Shown: piece after piece, positions 12,229-21,849 of the stretch | How the letters are laid out: each line of letters opens with the position of its first letter | Numbering within the stretch: position 1 is the stretch's first letter | Assembly (NCBI GenBank): GCA_949752745.1 | Contig: OX457025.1 | Location: 102,093,524-102,157,523 of the forward strand | Source: Protula sp. h YS-2021 | Lineage: Eukaryota; Annelida; Polychaeta; Sabellida; Serpulidae | DNA: 64,000 nucleotides | Direction of reading: 5' to 3' | Notes under the pieces: model-generated | Seen by the model: only the letters and a program-made list of their open reading frames with translations | The model's database searches: none | Told to the model about the DNA's origin: nothing | Made by a program: the position numbers and the translations under genes

Positions 12229-13382
12229 CAGTACCCATTGAAACCATAAGTGCATCCTCCATTTCGCAATGAATTCCACTAGCATTTTAATTGGTTGTAA
12301 TAGTTAGCCAACGACAGGAAAGTACACGTGCACTTACCAGCGGGAAGACAAGAGCGATAGACATGGTCCACAGGTCGTACATTGCGTACTCCTCCTTGTA
12401 CTCGCTCTGTAGCTTGGTGAGTACCTCAGCACACTCCTGACAACGCATCAGTACAAGACAACATTTTGTACTAATCGGTTTCGCCAGACAGAAGATGCCT
12501 CTTACACCAACACTAGCTCAAATCATGGGTTCCGATCACCTACTGATCACTTACTGACCACCTACTGATCACTTATCGATCAACTACTGAGCACTTGCTG
12601 AGCACCTACTGATCACTTATCGATCAACTACTGATCACTTATCGATCACCTACTGATCACTTTTTGAGCACCTACTGATCACTTATCGACCACCTAGTGA
12701 TCAATTACTGAGCACCTACTGATTACTTATCGATCACCTCCTGATCACTTACTGAGCCCCTAATGATCACTTAATGGTGTCATAAGGGCCACCATTTTGG
12801 CCTTTTTGTTAGGATCACTAAAGTGGACGCCAAGACAAATGTTGCAACCACAGCTTTAAGGCCACAGGCACGAGAGCATTATGATTACGGAAAGCCGTTA
12901 AAAGATAACCCTATGATTGTAATGTGTATATTTCGAAAAGATCTTATTTCCAACGGCAAAGTGCACCGAGCATTTTTTTTGTCTTTGACCAATCACACTC
13001 TACTTCCGTTCTTCCCATAAGCAGACGACTGACCTTGAGCGTGAGCGGGTCGTCTGCTCCGGGTTTGCTGCGGGCCTCGCATGTCTCCACAATGGCGAGC
13101 ACCTGCTGCAGGCGAGTCACGTGACCCGCCTCCGCCTCGCACAGCTCGTCCAATCGCTGCTTCTCGTGCTGTAACACCCACAAATGCTCTCTACTCAAGT
13201 CGTGGGCGATAATACAGTTTTTTTGTGTTTTACTTTGCCAGAACACAATCTATATATTTCCTTCGCGACACTATATTATTTCTCATTTATTTAATTATTT
13301 CTTTGGCTTTATTTACTATATTATTTATAATTATTATTACTATTATTATTATCAATATTATTACGATTACCATTATTATTAC

Positions 13383-13421
<39 letters not shown>

Positions 13422-13669
13422 ACAATACACTAAGATGGCTAAGACAACCTGACGATACACTTTGAAATTCTCGTTCAGCAGCAAAATTTTGTGGGGCATA
13501 TTTTCAGTTTCTATTCTATTCTATACGGGAGAAGCCATAAATTTATTAGCGTCCTGGTACTGAGCATTTAAGATTACGTCATAGATTTCTCAAACTAGAC
13601 CTAGAACTGGTTTCCCACCATTCAACCTAAATACACCTAGGCCAGGCTTAGAACGTTACGTGTTCTCCC

Positions 13670-13709
<40 letters not shown>

Positions 13710-16700
13710 AGTAGCGACTCGCTAGAACGACTCAGCACAAAAAAAACACTTCCGGTCACGTATACACTGACCTTGACATTGACAATGGTGTCGGTCTCGT
13801 AGCGCAGGCGGCGGTCGTTTTGAATGATCTCCTCCTCGGCCATGTCGACGAGCAGGTCGAGGTTGTGTAGTAGCTCGGGCATGTCGAAGGCCCGCTCGTG
13901 GGTGGGTGGGCGGGAGCTCGTCACCTCCTCGTCAGGCATGTCGTGCTTGTGTGCGATGGCGTGGTAACCTGCGTCAAGAGCGGCGGCGCTCATCAGTACT
14001 CTCACAGCTGCTCACTCTCACAGCTGCTAACAGCCACTCCCTCTCATCAGTACTCTCACAGCTGCTCACTCTCAGCTGCCCACAGCCACTCCCTCTCATC
14101 AGTACTCTCACAGCTGCTCACTCTCAGCTGCCCACAGCCACTCCCTCTCATAAGTACTCTCACAGCTGCTCACTCTCAGCTGCTAACAACCACTCCCTCT
14201 CATCAGTACTCTCAAAGTTGCTCAATCTCACAGCTGCTCACTCTCAGCTGCTCACAGCCACTCCCTTATATCAGTACTCTCACAGCTGCTCACTCTCACA
14301 CCTGCTCACTCTCAGCTGCTCACGCTCACATGCTCATTCCCACAGCTCACTCACTTCACTCACAGCTCTTCTCCCACGACTACTCACAGCTACTCTCTCT
14401 TACAGCTATTCACTTTTCAGCTTCTCACTCACAGCTACCCACTCTCACAGCTATTCACTTACAGCTTCTCACTCTCACAGCTACCCACTCACACAGCTAT
14501 TTACTCACAGCTGCTCACTCTTTCCGCTGATCACATAACTTATCCGTTACCGCGTGCGCACTACTACGTAATACGTCATATAAGCCTTGTGTTTTTTTGT
14601 GGGTTCTCAGTCAGCGGGATATACTTTCGCACTACCTACGTTCTTTGTTGCATTTTTTTAAATTGGATTTCAACCCAAATTTGCTTGAATCTAACGCGAT
14701 CCTGCAACATCCACAATTCTTTCTTATTTAAATGGTAAGTTTTACCTCAGCCTACGATGCGCCATGACGTCATACCTGACAGCACCCTCTGCCCCCTCAG
14801 GGTCATGTCGATGACCTTGACCTTGGACAGGGTGCTCTGTTCACCTCGACCGTTCTATCTTACATGGTAAGTTTTACGTCAGCGCACCATGACGTCATAC
14901 CTGATAACACCCTCTGCTCCCTCCCTGTCATGTCGATGACCTTGACCTTTGACAAGGTGCTCTGTTCACCTCGACCTTTCTATCTTACACGGTAAGTTTT
15001 ACTTCAGCGCACCATGACGTCATACCTGATAACACCCTCTGCTCCCTCCCTGTCATGTCGATGACCTTGGCCTTGGACAGGGTGATCTCTTCACCTCGAC
15101 CTTTCTATCTTACACGGTAAGTTTTACGTCAGCGCACCATGACGTCATACCTGATAACACCCTCTGCTCCCTCCCTGTCATGTCGATGACCTTGACCTTG
15201 GACAGGGTGCTCTGTTCACCTCGACCTTTCTTTTTCGTCGGGCCGTCCTTGAGAAGTTCCTCGGCTGTCTTATACACGTACTTCACTGCTTTCTTTTTCT
15301 TTCCCTCGCCCTGTCCAATTAATTTATGTATGTAGTTTTAAAATATATAAATAATTGGCCTTTTAATTTGTTTTTTTTTAAGTATTTTACGTTTACTCAT
15401 TAACCACAGGTGAATTTCAAAAATTGGAAACTCCATAAAAACAGTGTTCGGCTATTCGAGTCTGTTAACTAGCGGGAGACTTGAACAAACGGGAAGTGTT
15501 CACTAATGGGGTGTTCACTAATGGCAGATGTTCGTTAATGAAGGTGTTCACTACTGGGCTGTTCACTAATGGGAGATCTTGACTAATGGGAGATGTTCAC
15601 TAACGGGGGGGGGGGGGGGGTGTTCACTAATGGGATGTGTTCACTACTGGGCTCTTCACTAATGGAAGATGTTCACTAACGGGGGGTGTTCACTAATGGG
15701 GGGTGTTCACTAATGGGAGGTGTTCACTAATGGAGGTTAGAATGCACCATGAACGGGACCAGATACCTGTTTTCTCTTCCATTTCTTCAGCTCTTCCTTG
15801 AACTGTTCATCTTCTTCTTCCTCCGAATCGGGCTTCTTCGGGAGGTTCCGTAGGTCCTCGGCCGGCTTCTCCGAACCGTAAGCCCCGACCGCTGCTCTCC
15901 CTTTCCGCACGAACGCTTCCACCGGCTTGTTGATTCCTGTTCCAAAAAAAAAATCCTTAAATAATGGTTGAAATTGTGAATATCCGGTCAGGCTACTACT
16001 TTCGAACACTGACATGTCAGCTAACTAATACTACTGACATGTCAGCTACCTAATACTACTGACATGTCAGATACCTAACACTACTGACATGTCATCTACT
16101 TAATACTACTGACATGTCAGCTACCTAATACTACTGACATGTCAGCTACCTAATACTACTGACATGTCAGCTACTTAACACTACTGACATGTCAGCTACC
16201 TAATTCTACTGAGATGTCAACTACCTAATACTACTGAACGCGGGCGGCAGCCGGGTGGGGGACAACTCGAGGGGAGAGAGGGGTTAGTGAAACGACGGAC
16301 TCGCAAATTCAAACTACAGAATTAAAGTTATATATTATTCAGCGCAAGTCCCAGTCATCTGTCTTTTATTCTTCCGCAACACAGATACCTTCGGCAGGAC
16401 TCCGGTGGGAGGTACAATGCATGCTAGGGAAAATTTTTTGTTTTGCCAATTTACTAACATTGAGCAAATAGCAACTGTATCGCCAAGATGGCGCGCTTGC
16501 CAGTGTCATGGATATCGGCGAAAAATAATAAATGAATGGCCAAGATGGCGCGCCTGCCAGTGTCATGGATATCGGAGAAAAAATAATAAATGTATGGCCA
16601 AGATGGCGCGCCTGCCAGTGTCATGGATATCGGCGAAAAATAATAAATGAATGGCCAAGATGGCGCGCCTGCCAGTGTCATGGATATCGGAGAAAAAAAT

Positions 16701-19700
16701 AATAAATGTATGGCCAAGATGGCGCGCTTGCCAGTGTCATGGATATCGGCGAAAAATATCAAATGTATGGCCAATATGGCGCGCCTGCCAGTGTCATGGA
16801 TATCGGCGAAAAATAATAAATGAATGGCCAAGATGGCGCGCCTGCCAGTGTCATGGATATCGGAGAAAAAAATAATAAATGTATGGCCAAGATGGCGCGC
16901 TTGCCAGTGTCATGGATATCGGCGAAAAATATCAAATGTATGGCCAAGATGGCGCGCTTGCCAGTGTCATGGATATCGGCGAAAAATATCAAATGTATGG
17001 CCAAGATGGCGCGCTTGCCAGTGTCATGAATATCGGAGAAAAATAACAAACGTATGGCCAAGATGGCGCTCCTGACCTTGCAGGTTCTTGCCCAGGCCCT
17101 GGCCGGCCACGTAGCCCATTTTGCCCAGCAGCTTCTGCCCAATGCCGCGGGTGTGCTGCTCCCAATTGCCGAAAGAACTGAAGCCAGAGACAAACCACAT
17201 CCGGGTGTTAAAACTTCTCACAATGTTATTACAGTTACCCAATATCTATAAATATTTTGAGAATTTTTACTTACAGACAAGAAAAAAATCTATAAAAAAT
17301 TCATTGTAATGACTGAAATAAGCGGATTCAGTTTCGTCTACGAGATTTACGCAAAAAAACAGGACTCCAGTTTTTTGGAGGATAATCACAGAAGCACAGA
17401 AGTCAATGGAGAAACACATCAAAATCACTTTGAAATATACAGCTATTAATGTGTTAGAAAACCAATACCATAAATTAATTTTCCCAGATGCTCATAAAGT
17501 TTTGACACCTTATCGATACGTCATGACAGAGAAAATCAACTTTTAATACATTTTCCTTATTTGTTTCTTTATGTTTTGCCCCCACTAGAACCCTGCCAAT
17601 TTTCTCTACGTGGGCATCTGCGCTTGAAACCAGGGACTGGCTTATTCGAGATGCAAAATAACGTAAGATGCCTAATATGAATTCAGTACACAGTGTCACG
17701 CCTATCGAGAATTCAGTCAACAAGTGCCATGCCTATCGAGAATTCAGTCAACAAGTGTCATGCCTATCGAGAATTCAGTCAACAAGTGTCATACCAATGA
17801 AATTTCAGTCAACAAGTGTCAAACCTAACGCGAATTCAGTCAACAAGTGTCATGCCTGATCAGAATTCAGTCAACCAGTGTCATGCCTAATGACAATTCA
17901 GTCAACAAGTGCCATGCCTATCGAGAATTCAGTCAACAAGTGTCATGCCTATCGAGAATTCAGTCAACAAGTGTCATGCCAATGAAATTTCAGTCAACAA
18001 GTGTCAAACCTAACGCGAATTCAGTCAACAAGTGTCATACCTAATGAGAATTCAGTCAACAAGTGTCATGCTTACAGCAGTTGTAGCATACACAATAACG
18101 AGGGTCTACGTGACATTTAAAGAATAAACAATGACAAAAAGCACGCACTGCTCCTTCATGCTGCCGCCGACGGACTTGCCCTTGTAGCGCTGCTTCTTGC
18201 CGTACTTGCGCCGCTCCGCCTCCTCCTGCTGCTGCTGTCTCCGCTCCAGCTCCTCGTCGCTGTCCTCAATCAGCTCGTCCACGTCCTCCTCCTTCGTCAC
18301 CTGACGTCACGCAAGGGCAATGAATGCCAGTAGTAGTGCAAAGATGTCACGCAACGTCAACAGGGCAAAGACGTCACATACAGTCAATGGGACAAAGACG
18401 TCACACAACGTCAAGGCTGCACAGACGTCCCAGAGGGTCAATAGTGCAAAGATGTCACATACAGTCAATGGAACAAAGACGACAATGATGCGAATACGTC
18501 ACACAGCGTCAATTGTACAAAGACGTCACACAGGGTCAATACTGCAAAGTCCTCACATACCATCTATGGGACAAGGACGTCACGCAATGGCGTCACAGAG
18601 CGTCAATGGTGCAAAGACGTCACACAATGCCGACGGACGTCACTGGTGCAAAAGGCGTCACACAACGTCAATAGAGCACCAAGACAAGGTCCGTTAGCTT
18701 CAAGTCACAATGTAAAACTTGACACCCACTTTAAAATGCAATGTACAATAACATGCGACGACCACTGTGCGAGAATAAATACCCTTATCAGTGTGTCTTG
18801 GATGCGATATGCGTTCAAAATAAGTTCATCCTTTAAGTCAAGCACTTCTAACCCAACAACGAAAAACCCCCATTGAAAAAAAATCGATTAGCCGACCCCT
18901 TGCTGATCGAGTATTAAGCCCAGCCTTACACCAACAAAGACTCAGGGGTACTACCTTATCGCCCACTTTCACTCCACCGCTAACGAAGTTCATCGGCGCC
19001 GTGTAATTTGCCCCCTTCGATCGACCGCCGCCACCGTCACGACTAAAACTCGGTCGTTCATCTTCGTCGCTGTCGTCTGCCCAAATTCCTGCACGGAAAC
19101 ACAAGTAAAATTGAAATCTACACAGAATGAACCACAAAACTGTCATTGCTTCATTGTTTACTTTACTTAATTTTTTCAATATTTTATTTCTTATTTATTT
19201 TTTTTATTTTAAAAATAATTAAGTTCCTCAGAAACTTCACATTTCAAAATGAAGTCCTTCTAAAAGTGTCTTGCTTAACTTATTACCGGCACGTCCGTCC
19301 GTATGGGCCCCCAGAGATACTTCCCTCACACACGTACCATACCACATAGATACTTCCCTCTCGAACGTACCATACCACACAGATACTTCCCTCTCACATG
19401 TACCATAAAACACATATACATCCCTCTCACACGTACCATACCACACAGATACTTCCCTCTCACACACGTCCCATACCAAATAGATACTTCCCTCTAACAC
19501 ACGTCCCATACCACATAGATACTTCCCTCTCACACGTACCATACCACACAGAAACTTCCCTCACACACGTACCATACCACACAGATACGCCCCTCACACA
19601 ATCACACACGTACCATACCACACAGATACTTCCCTCACACACGTACCATGCCACACAGATACTTCCCTCTCACATGTACCATACCACACAAATACTTCCC

Positions 19701-19955
19701 TCTCCCACACGTACCATACCACACAGATACTTCCCTCTCACATGTACCATACCACACAAATACTTTGATCTCATAAGTACCATACCACACAGATACTTCC
19801 CTCTCACACGTACCATACCACACAGATACTTCCCTCTTACACGTACCATACGTTGCTTTATTCTTGCTCTGACGATACCTCCTCCTGTCTGGGTTGAATT
19901 CGTTTGCATAGTCTTCTTCGGTGAGCTCAAAACGCTCTACCTCTGGCGACGACAT
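6080..19955 (-). CDS. TFIP11: TFIP11/STIP spliceosome-disassembly factor, 12 exons, C-terminus missing
   Basis: TFIP11 (yeast Ntr1 relative) recruits and activates the helicase DHX15/Prp43 to take apart post-catalytic spliceosomes in the nucleus. Exons in coding order are 19955-19847, 19088-18955, 18300-18149, 17177-17077, 15936-15767, 15310-15151, 13968-13772, 13168-13034, 12436-12338, 12073-11886, 11098-10899 and 6298-6080. All junctions are GT-AG and all phases agree, giving about 621 codons. In order one sees the TIP N-terminal region ([23 protein letters not shown]), an acidic coiled stretch, the G-patch ([20 protein letters not shown]), the [12 protein letters not shown] block, and the STIP/GCFC-like region with [20 protein letters not shown] and NPHQQH. 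Family members are ~830 aa, so roughly the last 190 residues are not in the window. A T-rich acceptor directly before the ATG suggests a non-coding first exon upstream. Confidence 0.93.
6315..6520. repeat. Degenerate GAGGGGACCAGCTGG-type repeat
   Basis: Several imperfect ~40-bp units containing GGGGACCAGYTGGT, starting right at the exon 12 acceptor polypyrimidine tract. They may be an older layer of the array at 6570-6850, since both share GACCAGCGAG. Confidence 0.6.
6570..6850. repeat. 45-bp minisatellite copying the exon 12 splice acceptor
   Basis: Six near-identical 45-bp units. On the minus strand each reads TTCCCGCACAG|AGAACAAGCTGG, against the genuine junction CCCCTTGCAG|AGGACAAGCTGG. 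Each unit therefore carries an AG acceptor and the first ~12 nt of the exon. Units differ by one or two bases, mostly AGCTYGTT. Confidence 0.9.
7080..9570 (+). mobile_element. Helentron/'pearl'-like element: ~155-bp cores with 3' hairpin
   Basis: About fifteen tandem units of ~150-165 bp, often pairing into ~310-bp dimers. Each has GTCCCCCATTTGGCCAAT, TTTTGGCGGATCGCCAAAA and GGAATCCGATCAAAA. The array ends with an ACGTACATAC microsatellite, GGACGACGGATAC, and a strong hairpin at 9541-9564 (ACCAGCCCGAC-ATA-GTCGGCTGGT) followed by CTAAAAAG. A tandem ~160-bp core, a short microsatellite and a terminal palindrome recall non-autonomous pearl elements of bivalves (recalled family knowledge). No transposase is encoded. 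It lies in TFIP11 intron 11. Confidence 0.6.
9571..9785. other. Intronic stretch with MITE-like fragment
   Basis: No gene. Positions ~9700-9745 contain an inverted partial copy of the repeat found at 1-60, including GGAATCACCAGTGGGTCTGC. Confidence 0.4.
9790..10935. repeat. 61-bp minisatellite (~18 copies) copying the exon 11 donor junction
   Basis: Regular 61-bp units, 95% alike by eye. On the minus strand each unit reads GCCTGGATACACCCCTGGTT, then ACCGCTCATGA|GTAGGTGTCG. That is the last ~30 nt of exon 11, its GT donor and the first ~25 nt of intron 11. The array begins inside the real exon and runs into the intron, so every unit restores a plausible 5' splice site. Confidence 0.93.
10899..11098 (-). 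CDS. TFIP11: TFIP11 exon 11
   Basis: Encodes [38 protein letters not shown], then [20 protein letters not shown], one of the most conserved blocks of the family. I chose acceptor TTTTCAG|CGAGAA because the upstream alternative near 11130 runs into a stop in the required phase. Donor CTCATGA|GTAGGT. Phase 2 in, phase 1 out. Its last ~38 nt seed the 61-bp array that follows. Confidence 0.92.
11130..11515. other. TFIP11 intron 10, unique part
   Basis: AT-rich intron sequence next to the exon 11 acceptor, with T runs at 11160 and 11330. Nothing coding is seen. Confidence 0.4.
11515..11880. repeat. Degenerate tandem copies of exon 10 end and donor
   Basis: Copy nearest the exon (11762-11835) still reads, on the minus strand, [18 protein letters not shown] followed by CCTTCCTGTATAG. 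More distant copies (~11570-11640, ~11660-11750) keep CTGTATGG or AGGAGGACCT-like pieces among C/T runs. Period is ~100-120 bp, decaying away from the real exon. Confidence 0.8.
11886..12073 (-). CDS. TFIP11: TFIP11 exon 10
   Basis: Encodes [18 protein letters not shown] and ends with [17 protein letters not shown] plus TF and a split Leu codon, aligning with the family's LIWEVWMPFVR. Acceptor TACTACAG|ATGAAG, donor CTTCCT|GTATGG. Phase 0 in, phase 2 out. The exon end and donor recur in degenerate tandem copies at 11515-11880. Confidence 0.88.
12164..12224. repeat. (ATT)n microsatellite
   Basis: About twenty perfect ATT triplets in TFIP11 intron 9. The open frames through it (poly-Tyr, poly-Asn) are not proteins. 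Confidence 0.97.
12338..12436 (-). CDS. TFIP11: TFIP11 exon 9
   Basis: Encodes [20 protein letters not shown] and ends ALVFPL, aligning with the family's EEYRMSD...VAIVYPL. Acceptor TTGTCAG|GAGTGT, donor CCGCTG|GTAAGT. Phase 0 on both sides, 33 codons. Confidence 0.9.
12535..12780. repeat. Minisatellite of GATCACCTACT/GATCACTTATC units
   Basis: About twenty 11-12-bp units alternating between two types, making a ~24-bp higher-order period, in TFIP11 intron 8, ~100 bp from the exon 9 acceptor. Confidence 0.85.
13034..13168 (-). CDS. TFIP11: TFIP11 exon 8
   Basis: Encodes 45 residues including [16 protein letters not shown] and DDPLTLK, matching the coiled helical segment of the STIP region. 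Acceptor TGTTACAG|CACGAG, donor CTCAAG|GTCAGT. Phase 0 on both sides. Confidence 0.9.
13320..13425. repeat. (ATT)n-type microsatellite
   Basis: Imperfect ATT/ATC triplets grading into a pure (ATT)14 at the right, in TFIP11 intron 7. A 32-bp poly-T at 13674-13707 lies in the same intron. Confidence 0.95.
13772..13968 (-). CDS. TFIP11: TFIP11 exon 7
   Basis: Encodes [15 protein letters not shown], then [20 protein letters not shown] and [11 protein letters not shown], aligning with the family's central helical region. Acceptor GACGCAG|GTTACC, donor GTCAAG|GTCAGT. Phase 1 in, phase 0 out. Confidence 0.93.
13985..14535. repeat. CACAGCTGCTCACTCTCAG minisatellite
   Basis: Units of ~18 bp organised into ~60-bp higher-order repeats (CATCAGTACTCTCACAGCTG...). 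The array begins within 20 bp of the exon 7 acceptor and decays to the right. The CAGCTG E-box core recurs every unit, but this follows from the repeat. Confidence 0.88.
14740..15240 (-). repeat. ~122-bp tandem array of exon 6 3' half plus donor
   Basis: Four tandem units, the rightmost being the real exon end. On the minus strand each unit contains coding sequence for [24 protein letters not shown] residues, the donor TATCAG|GTATGACGTC, and ~25 bp of intron. Copies keep the reading frame and differ by a few bases (e.g. GATCTC for GCTCTG at ~15081). No copy has its own acceptor tract of obvious quality, so I treat copies 2-4 as intronic. Confidence 0.9.
15151..15310 (-). CDS. TFIP11: TFIP11 exon 6
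   Basis: Lys-rich start ([20 protein letters not shown]) then [18 protein letters not shown], the most conserved central motif of the family. Acceptor TTGGACAG|GGCGAG, donor TTATCAG|GTATGA. Phase 0 in, phase 1 out. The second half of the exon with its donor is repeated three more times downstream in the intron. Confidence 0.92.
15480..15740. repeat. TTCACTAATGGGAGGTG minisatellite
   Basis: About fifteen 15-18-bp units with a 19-bp G run at 15605. It starts ~25 bp downstream of the exon 5 donor on the minus strand. Confidence 0.85.
15767..15936 (-). CDS. TFIP11: TFIP11 exon 5
   Basis: Continues the G-patch tail: [20 protein letters not shown], matching the family's GAVGAYGSE block, then an acidic [19 protein letters not shown] segment. 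Acceptor TGGAACAG|GAATC, donor AAACAG|GTATCT. Phase 1 in, phase 0 out. Confidence 0.92.
16010..16235. repeat. 25-bp minisatellite (ACTACTGACATGTCAGCTACCTAAT)
   Basis: Nine near-perfect units, each holding the palindrome CTGACATGTCAG. It lies ~75 bp from the exon 5 acceptor. Confidence 0.9.
16480..17070. repeat. ~57-bp minisatellite abutting the exon 4 donor
   Basis: Ten units of GGCCAAGATGGCGCGCCTGC plus CAGTGTCATGGATATCGG and a short A-rich spacer. The rightmost unit runs into the exon 4 donor (GTCAGGAGCGCCATCTTGGCC on minus). The AAGATGGCG core matches the YY1-type motif, and GGCGCGCC is an AscI palindrome. Both are repeated by the array. Confidence 0.92.
17077..17177 (-). CDS. TFIP11: TFIP11 exon 4 (G-patch)
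   Basis: Encodes [18 protein letters not shown] and the rest of the G-patch, ending GLGKNLQ. The spaced glycines and KMGY of the motif are intact. In this family the G-patch contacts and stimulates DHX15. Acceptor GGCTTCAG|TTCTTT, donor CTGCAAG|GTCAGG, phase 2 in, phase 1 out. A minisatellite abuts the donor. Confidence 0.93.
17690..18075. repeat. ~30-bp minisatellite GAATTCAGTCAACAAGTGTC
   Basis: About a dozen units with a higher-order pattern: a block of six differently ended units is itself duplicated (17700-17860 and 17890-18050). In TFIP11 intron 3. Confidence 0.9.
18149..18300 (-). CDS. TFIP11: TFIP11 exon 3 (acidic/coiled linker)
   Basis: Acceptor ACGTCAG|GTGACG, donor GAGCA|GTGCGT. 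Encodes a charged segment ([18 protein letters not shown], then [19 protein letters not shown]) likely to be helical. Phase 0 in, phase 2 out. The donor choice is the least certain junction of the gene. Confidence 0.8.
18310..18690. repeat. ~27-bp minisatellite GACGTCACACAACGTCAAT
   Basis: About fourteen degenerate units. The left end abuts the exon 3 acceptor, whose TGACGTCAG is the same motif as the unit's TGACGTC. Confidence 0.85.
18955..19088 (-). CDS. TFIP11: TFIP11 exon 2
   Basis: Acceptor GTGCAG|GAATTTGG and donor GATAAG|GTAGTA. Encodes [14 protein letters not shown], the conserved acidic DERPSF motif of the TIP N-terminal domain, then a Gly-rich linker and [13 protein letters not shown]. 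Enters in phase 1, leaves in phase 0. Confidence 0.9.
19310..19850. repeat. 33-bp minisatellite copying the exon 1 donor
   Basis: About sixteen units. On the minus strand each reads GGTATGGTACGTGTGAGAGG, against the true junction ACGTATG|GTACGTGTAAGAGG. Each unit thus contains a TATG|GTACGT 5' splice site. Units vary mainly by CTC insertions and A/G at one site. Confidence 0.92.
19847..19955 (-). CDS. TFIP11: TFIP11 exon 1 (start codon)
   Basis: ATG at 19955-19953 begins [20 protein letters not shown], matching the conserved family N-terminus (F-E-x-T/D-x-x-D-x-x-NEFNP). The exon leaves in phase 1 at donor TATG|GTACGT. On the 5' side a run of ten T then AG sits 6 nt before the ATG, so translation probably starts near the beginning of the second transcribed exon. 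Confidence 0.9.
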
Positions 19956-20104
19956 GCTGATCTAAAAAAAAAAGAGGCCCATTGATTGAAACTGCAAACA
20001 CTGTTATTCAAAATAAGAATGTGCCAAGAAATAAGAACTAAGACATTTTATTTTGTCCTGATCGAAATAAGCACCATAAACAAATTCAGAATATTCCCAG
20101 AATA

Positions 20105-20150
20105 AAATCTGGCTTTTTTTTTTTTTTTTTGCTTTGTTTTTTTTTTTCCT
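20105..20150. repeat. Poly-T tracts
   Basis: Two T runs upstream of the TFIP11 start (A-rich in the sense of the gene). 19960-20270 shows no other feature. A promoter or first exon for TFIP11 must lie in this general area but I cannot place it. Confidence 0.5.
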
Positions 20151-20277
20151 TTTTGTATTATTTCCTTAGGTTTGGTTAACCAAAACGGTGAAAACATCAA
20201 AACGTTTTAGCTTATTCCTAAGTAGAAATCTGCTTAATAAGCCAATTCGAACTTATAAAGCTATTCAATGAAGGTGT

Positions 20278-20645
20278 CGTCAGAAAAGGTCACAGTTCCT
20301 GTAACAGAAATAACCACTGAACTCAACTTTCGAGGCTCTGGATCTTTCGCGCACGTTTCAGGATACCGATCTTGGAACTAGGAGGCATTTTCTTTACAAA
20401 ACATACTGAGGAGTACCCTGGCGCATTACTTTCGACCTTGGCGAAATTCGCAAACATGAGAAAAGAGTGGTTTGGCAGTTGTAGATTCATTATTGTCGTG
20501 GGGCATAATGGGGATTTTATATCCTGATCTCAAGAAAACACACATTTTTCTCAGTACAAAATTGTTAGTTGACCATAATTGTGTGCTGTTATTTACAACT
20601 GGACTATTTATGTGCTGCACTTTTTCTAAATAACGCAATTCGTCT
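20278..20645 (-). repeat. Dispersed repeat family A, minus-oriented copy
   Basis: Reverse complement aligns over ~370 bp with 24225-24610, sharing AAAGATCCAGAGCCTCGAAA and GGAACTGTGACC and, at the protein level, HIN-P...LW-NNF-RK-FRSG. Similarity is moderate (~65-70% by eye). The tail beyond carries only part of the hairpin seen in other copies. Confidence 0.65.
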
Positions 20646-20659
20646 CAGCAGGATTTCTC

Positions 20660-20850
20660 CTCAGGAAAAAATAGGTTATTTTAATAGGTCCTTTAATAGG
20701 TCTTTATAGGTTTTTGGCGTCAAAAATATAGGATTTAATAGGTTGCTGGGGCGTCCGAAATGTAACATTTTATAAGGTTTGACATTCTAAAATAAGTTTT
20801 AATTGGTTTAAGGGTTTTTAAGCATATTTTAATAAGTTTTTCGATTTTAA
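20660..20850. repeat. AATAGGTTTTTAATAGGTC-type simple repeat
   Basis: Irregular 10-15-bp units of TTTTAATAGGT. The same units reappear at 21738-21800, so the element at 21140-21740 is bracketed by them. Confidence 0.5.
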
Positions 20851-21384
20851 TAATTATAATCTATATACAATAAATATATTAATTTAAACAATACAGATAT
20901 TCTAAAAATGTGAGTTTTTTTGTGGTAATAACTTGTGTAAAAAATGGATAATATTAAGAAAAAAAAAGGGAAAAAAATATTAATGATTAGTTGTTTAAAA
21001 ACATGTCTGAGGACATGGCCCAGCCGAGTTACCAAACAAGGAAAGAAAGAAAAACTCTGAAACGAATACCGTTAGGCCAAAAAATGAAGAACTTTGTTTC
21101 TAAATGTAACCTTTTCATAATCTTAATATACAAAAACGAGTTTTCCCGGGTGGAAGCTACCCGAAAAGGCATGTTGATGAGGTTGTGTTTTGACGATTCA
21201 TGTATTTACCGACATTTACACAATTTTATAAAATTTATAAAATTCCACCACTTCGCTTTTTTTTTTTTTTGTCCAGGAGAAGCGCCTAAGAAACTTTCGA
21301 TTAAAATTTTATAGCTATTTGAAAAAGACTGAGAGAAATGAATGGTTTGACAATTCAGTTATTTACTACCATTTATTCCAGTTT

Positions 21385-21740
21385 TTGCAAAACTTCAAAG
21401 TTCCGCCATTTCCGCAGTTTTTGGCGAACCGCGAAAAAAAATAGCCTGGTAGGCGAACCCCGAAACGATGGGAGTAAAACTGTAGGAAGAGTGGCATTTT
21501 AAAAATGGGTCAAAACGGGCACAAAAAGTGCCGCCATTTTGTCAGTTTTTCGTCAATCGTCAAAAAAAAGTAATAGCCAGGTGGGGGACCACCCAGGGAA
21601 CACTCGTGCGTAATATCAAAACGACCGGAGCAAAACTGTAGGAGGAGTAGCATTTTAACGAAAACGTTTAACATACGCACATACATTCAAGCCCCCATAG
21701 TGATGCGACTAACCCATTCCGACAAAGTCGGCTGGGTTTA
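21385..21740 (+). mobile_element. Helentron/'pearl'-like element, two cores and hairpin
   Basis: Two ~160-bp units (GCCATTTTGTCAGTTTTTCG; GCAAAACTGTAGGAGGAGTA) are followed by CATACGCACATACATTC and the hairpin at ~21711-21738 (AACCCA-TT-CCGAC-AAA-GTCGG-C-TGGGTT) then TAAAAT. The architecture matches 7080-9570. Another unit may precede at 21140-21385. Confidence 0.55.
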
Positions 21741-21849
21741 AAATAGGTTTTAATAGGTCATTTTCGAAAAGAAATAGGTCCATTTTGAAAAAAAAAAAAA
21801 ATAGGTTCCACTGGAAGACCTGTCTCAGTCTTGCGCCGAGACCAGCAAA

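Noticed and set aside
12070..12285. Poly-Asn / poly-Tyr open frames
   Set aside because: Translation of the (ATT)n microsatellite in intron 9.
14769..15140. Extra TFIP11 exons
   Set aside because: Copies carry a donor but no convincing acceptor, and the exon 6 to exon 7 phase already fits.
16405..17193. Repeat-coded open frames ([12 protein letters not shown] and reverse)
   Set aside because: Stop-free minisatellite read in several frames, lying within a TFIP11 intron.
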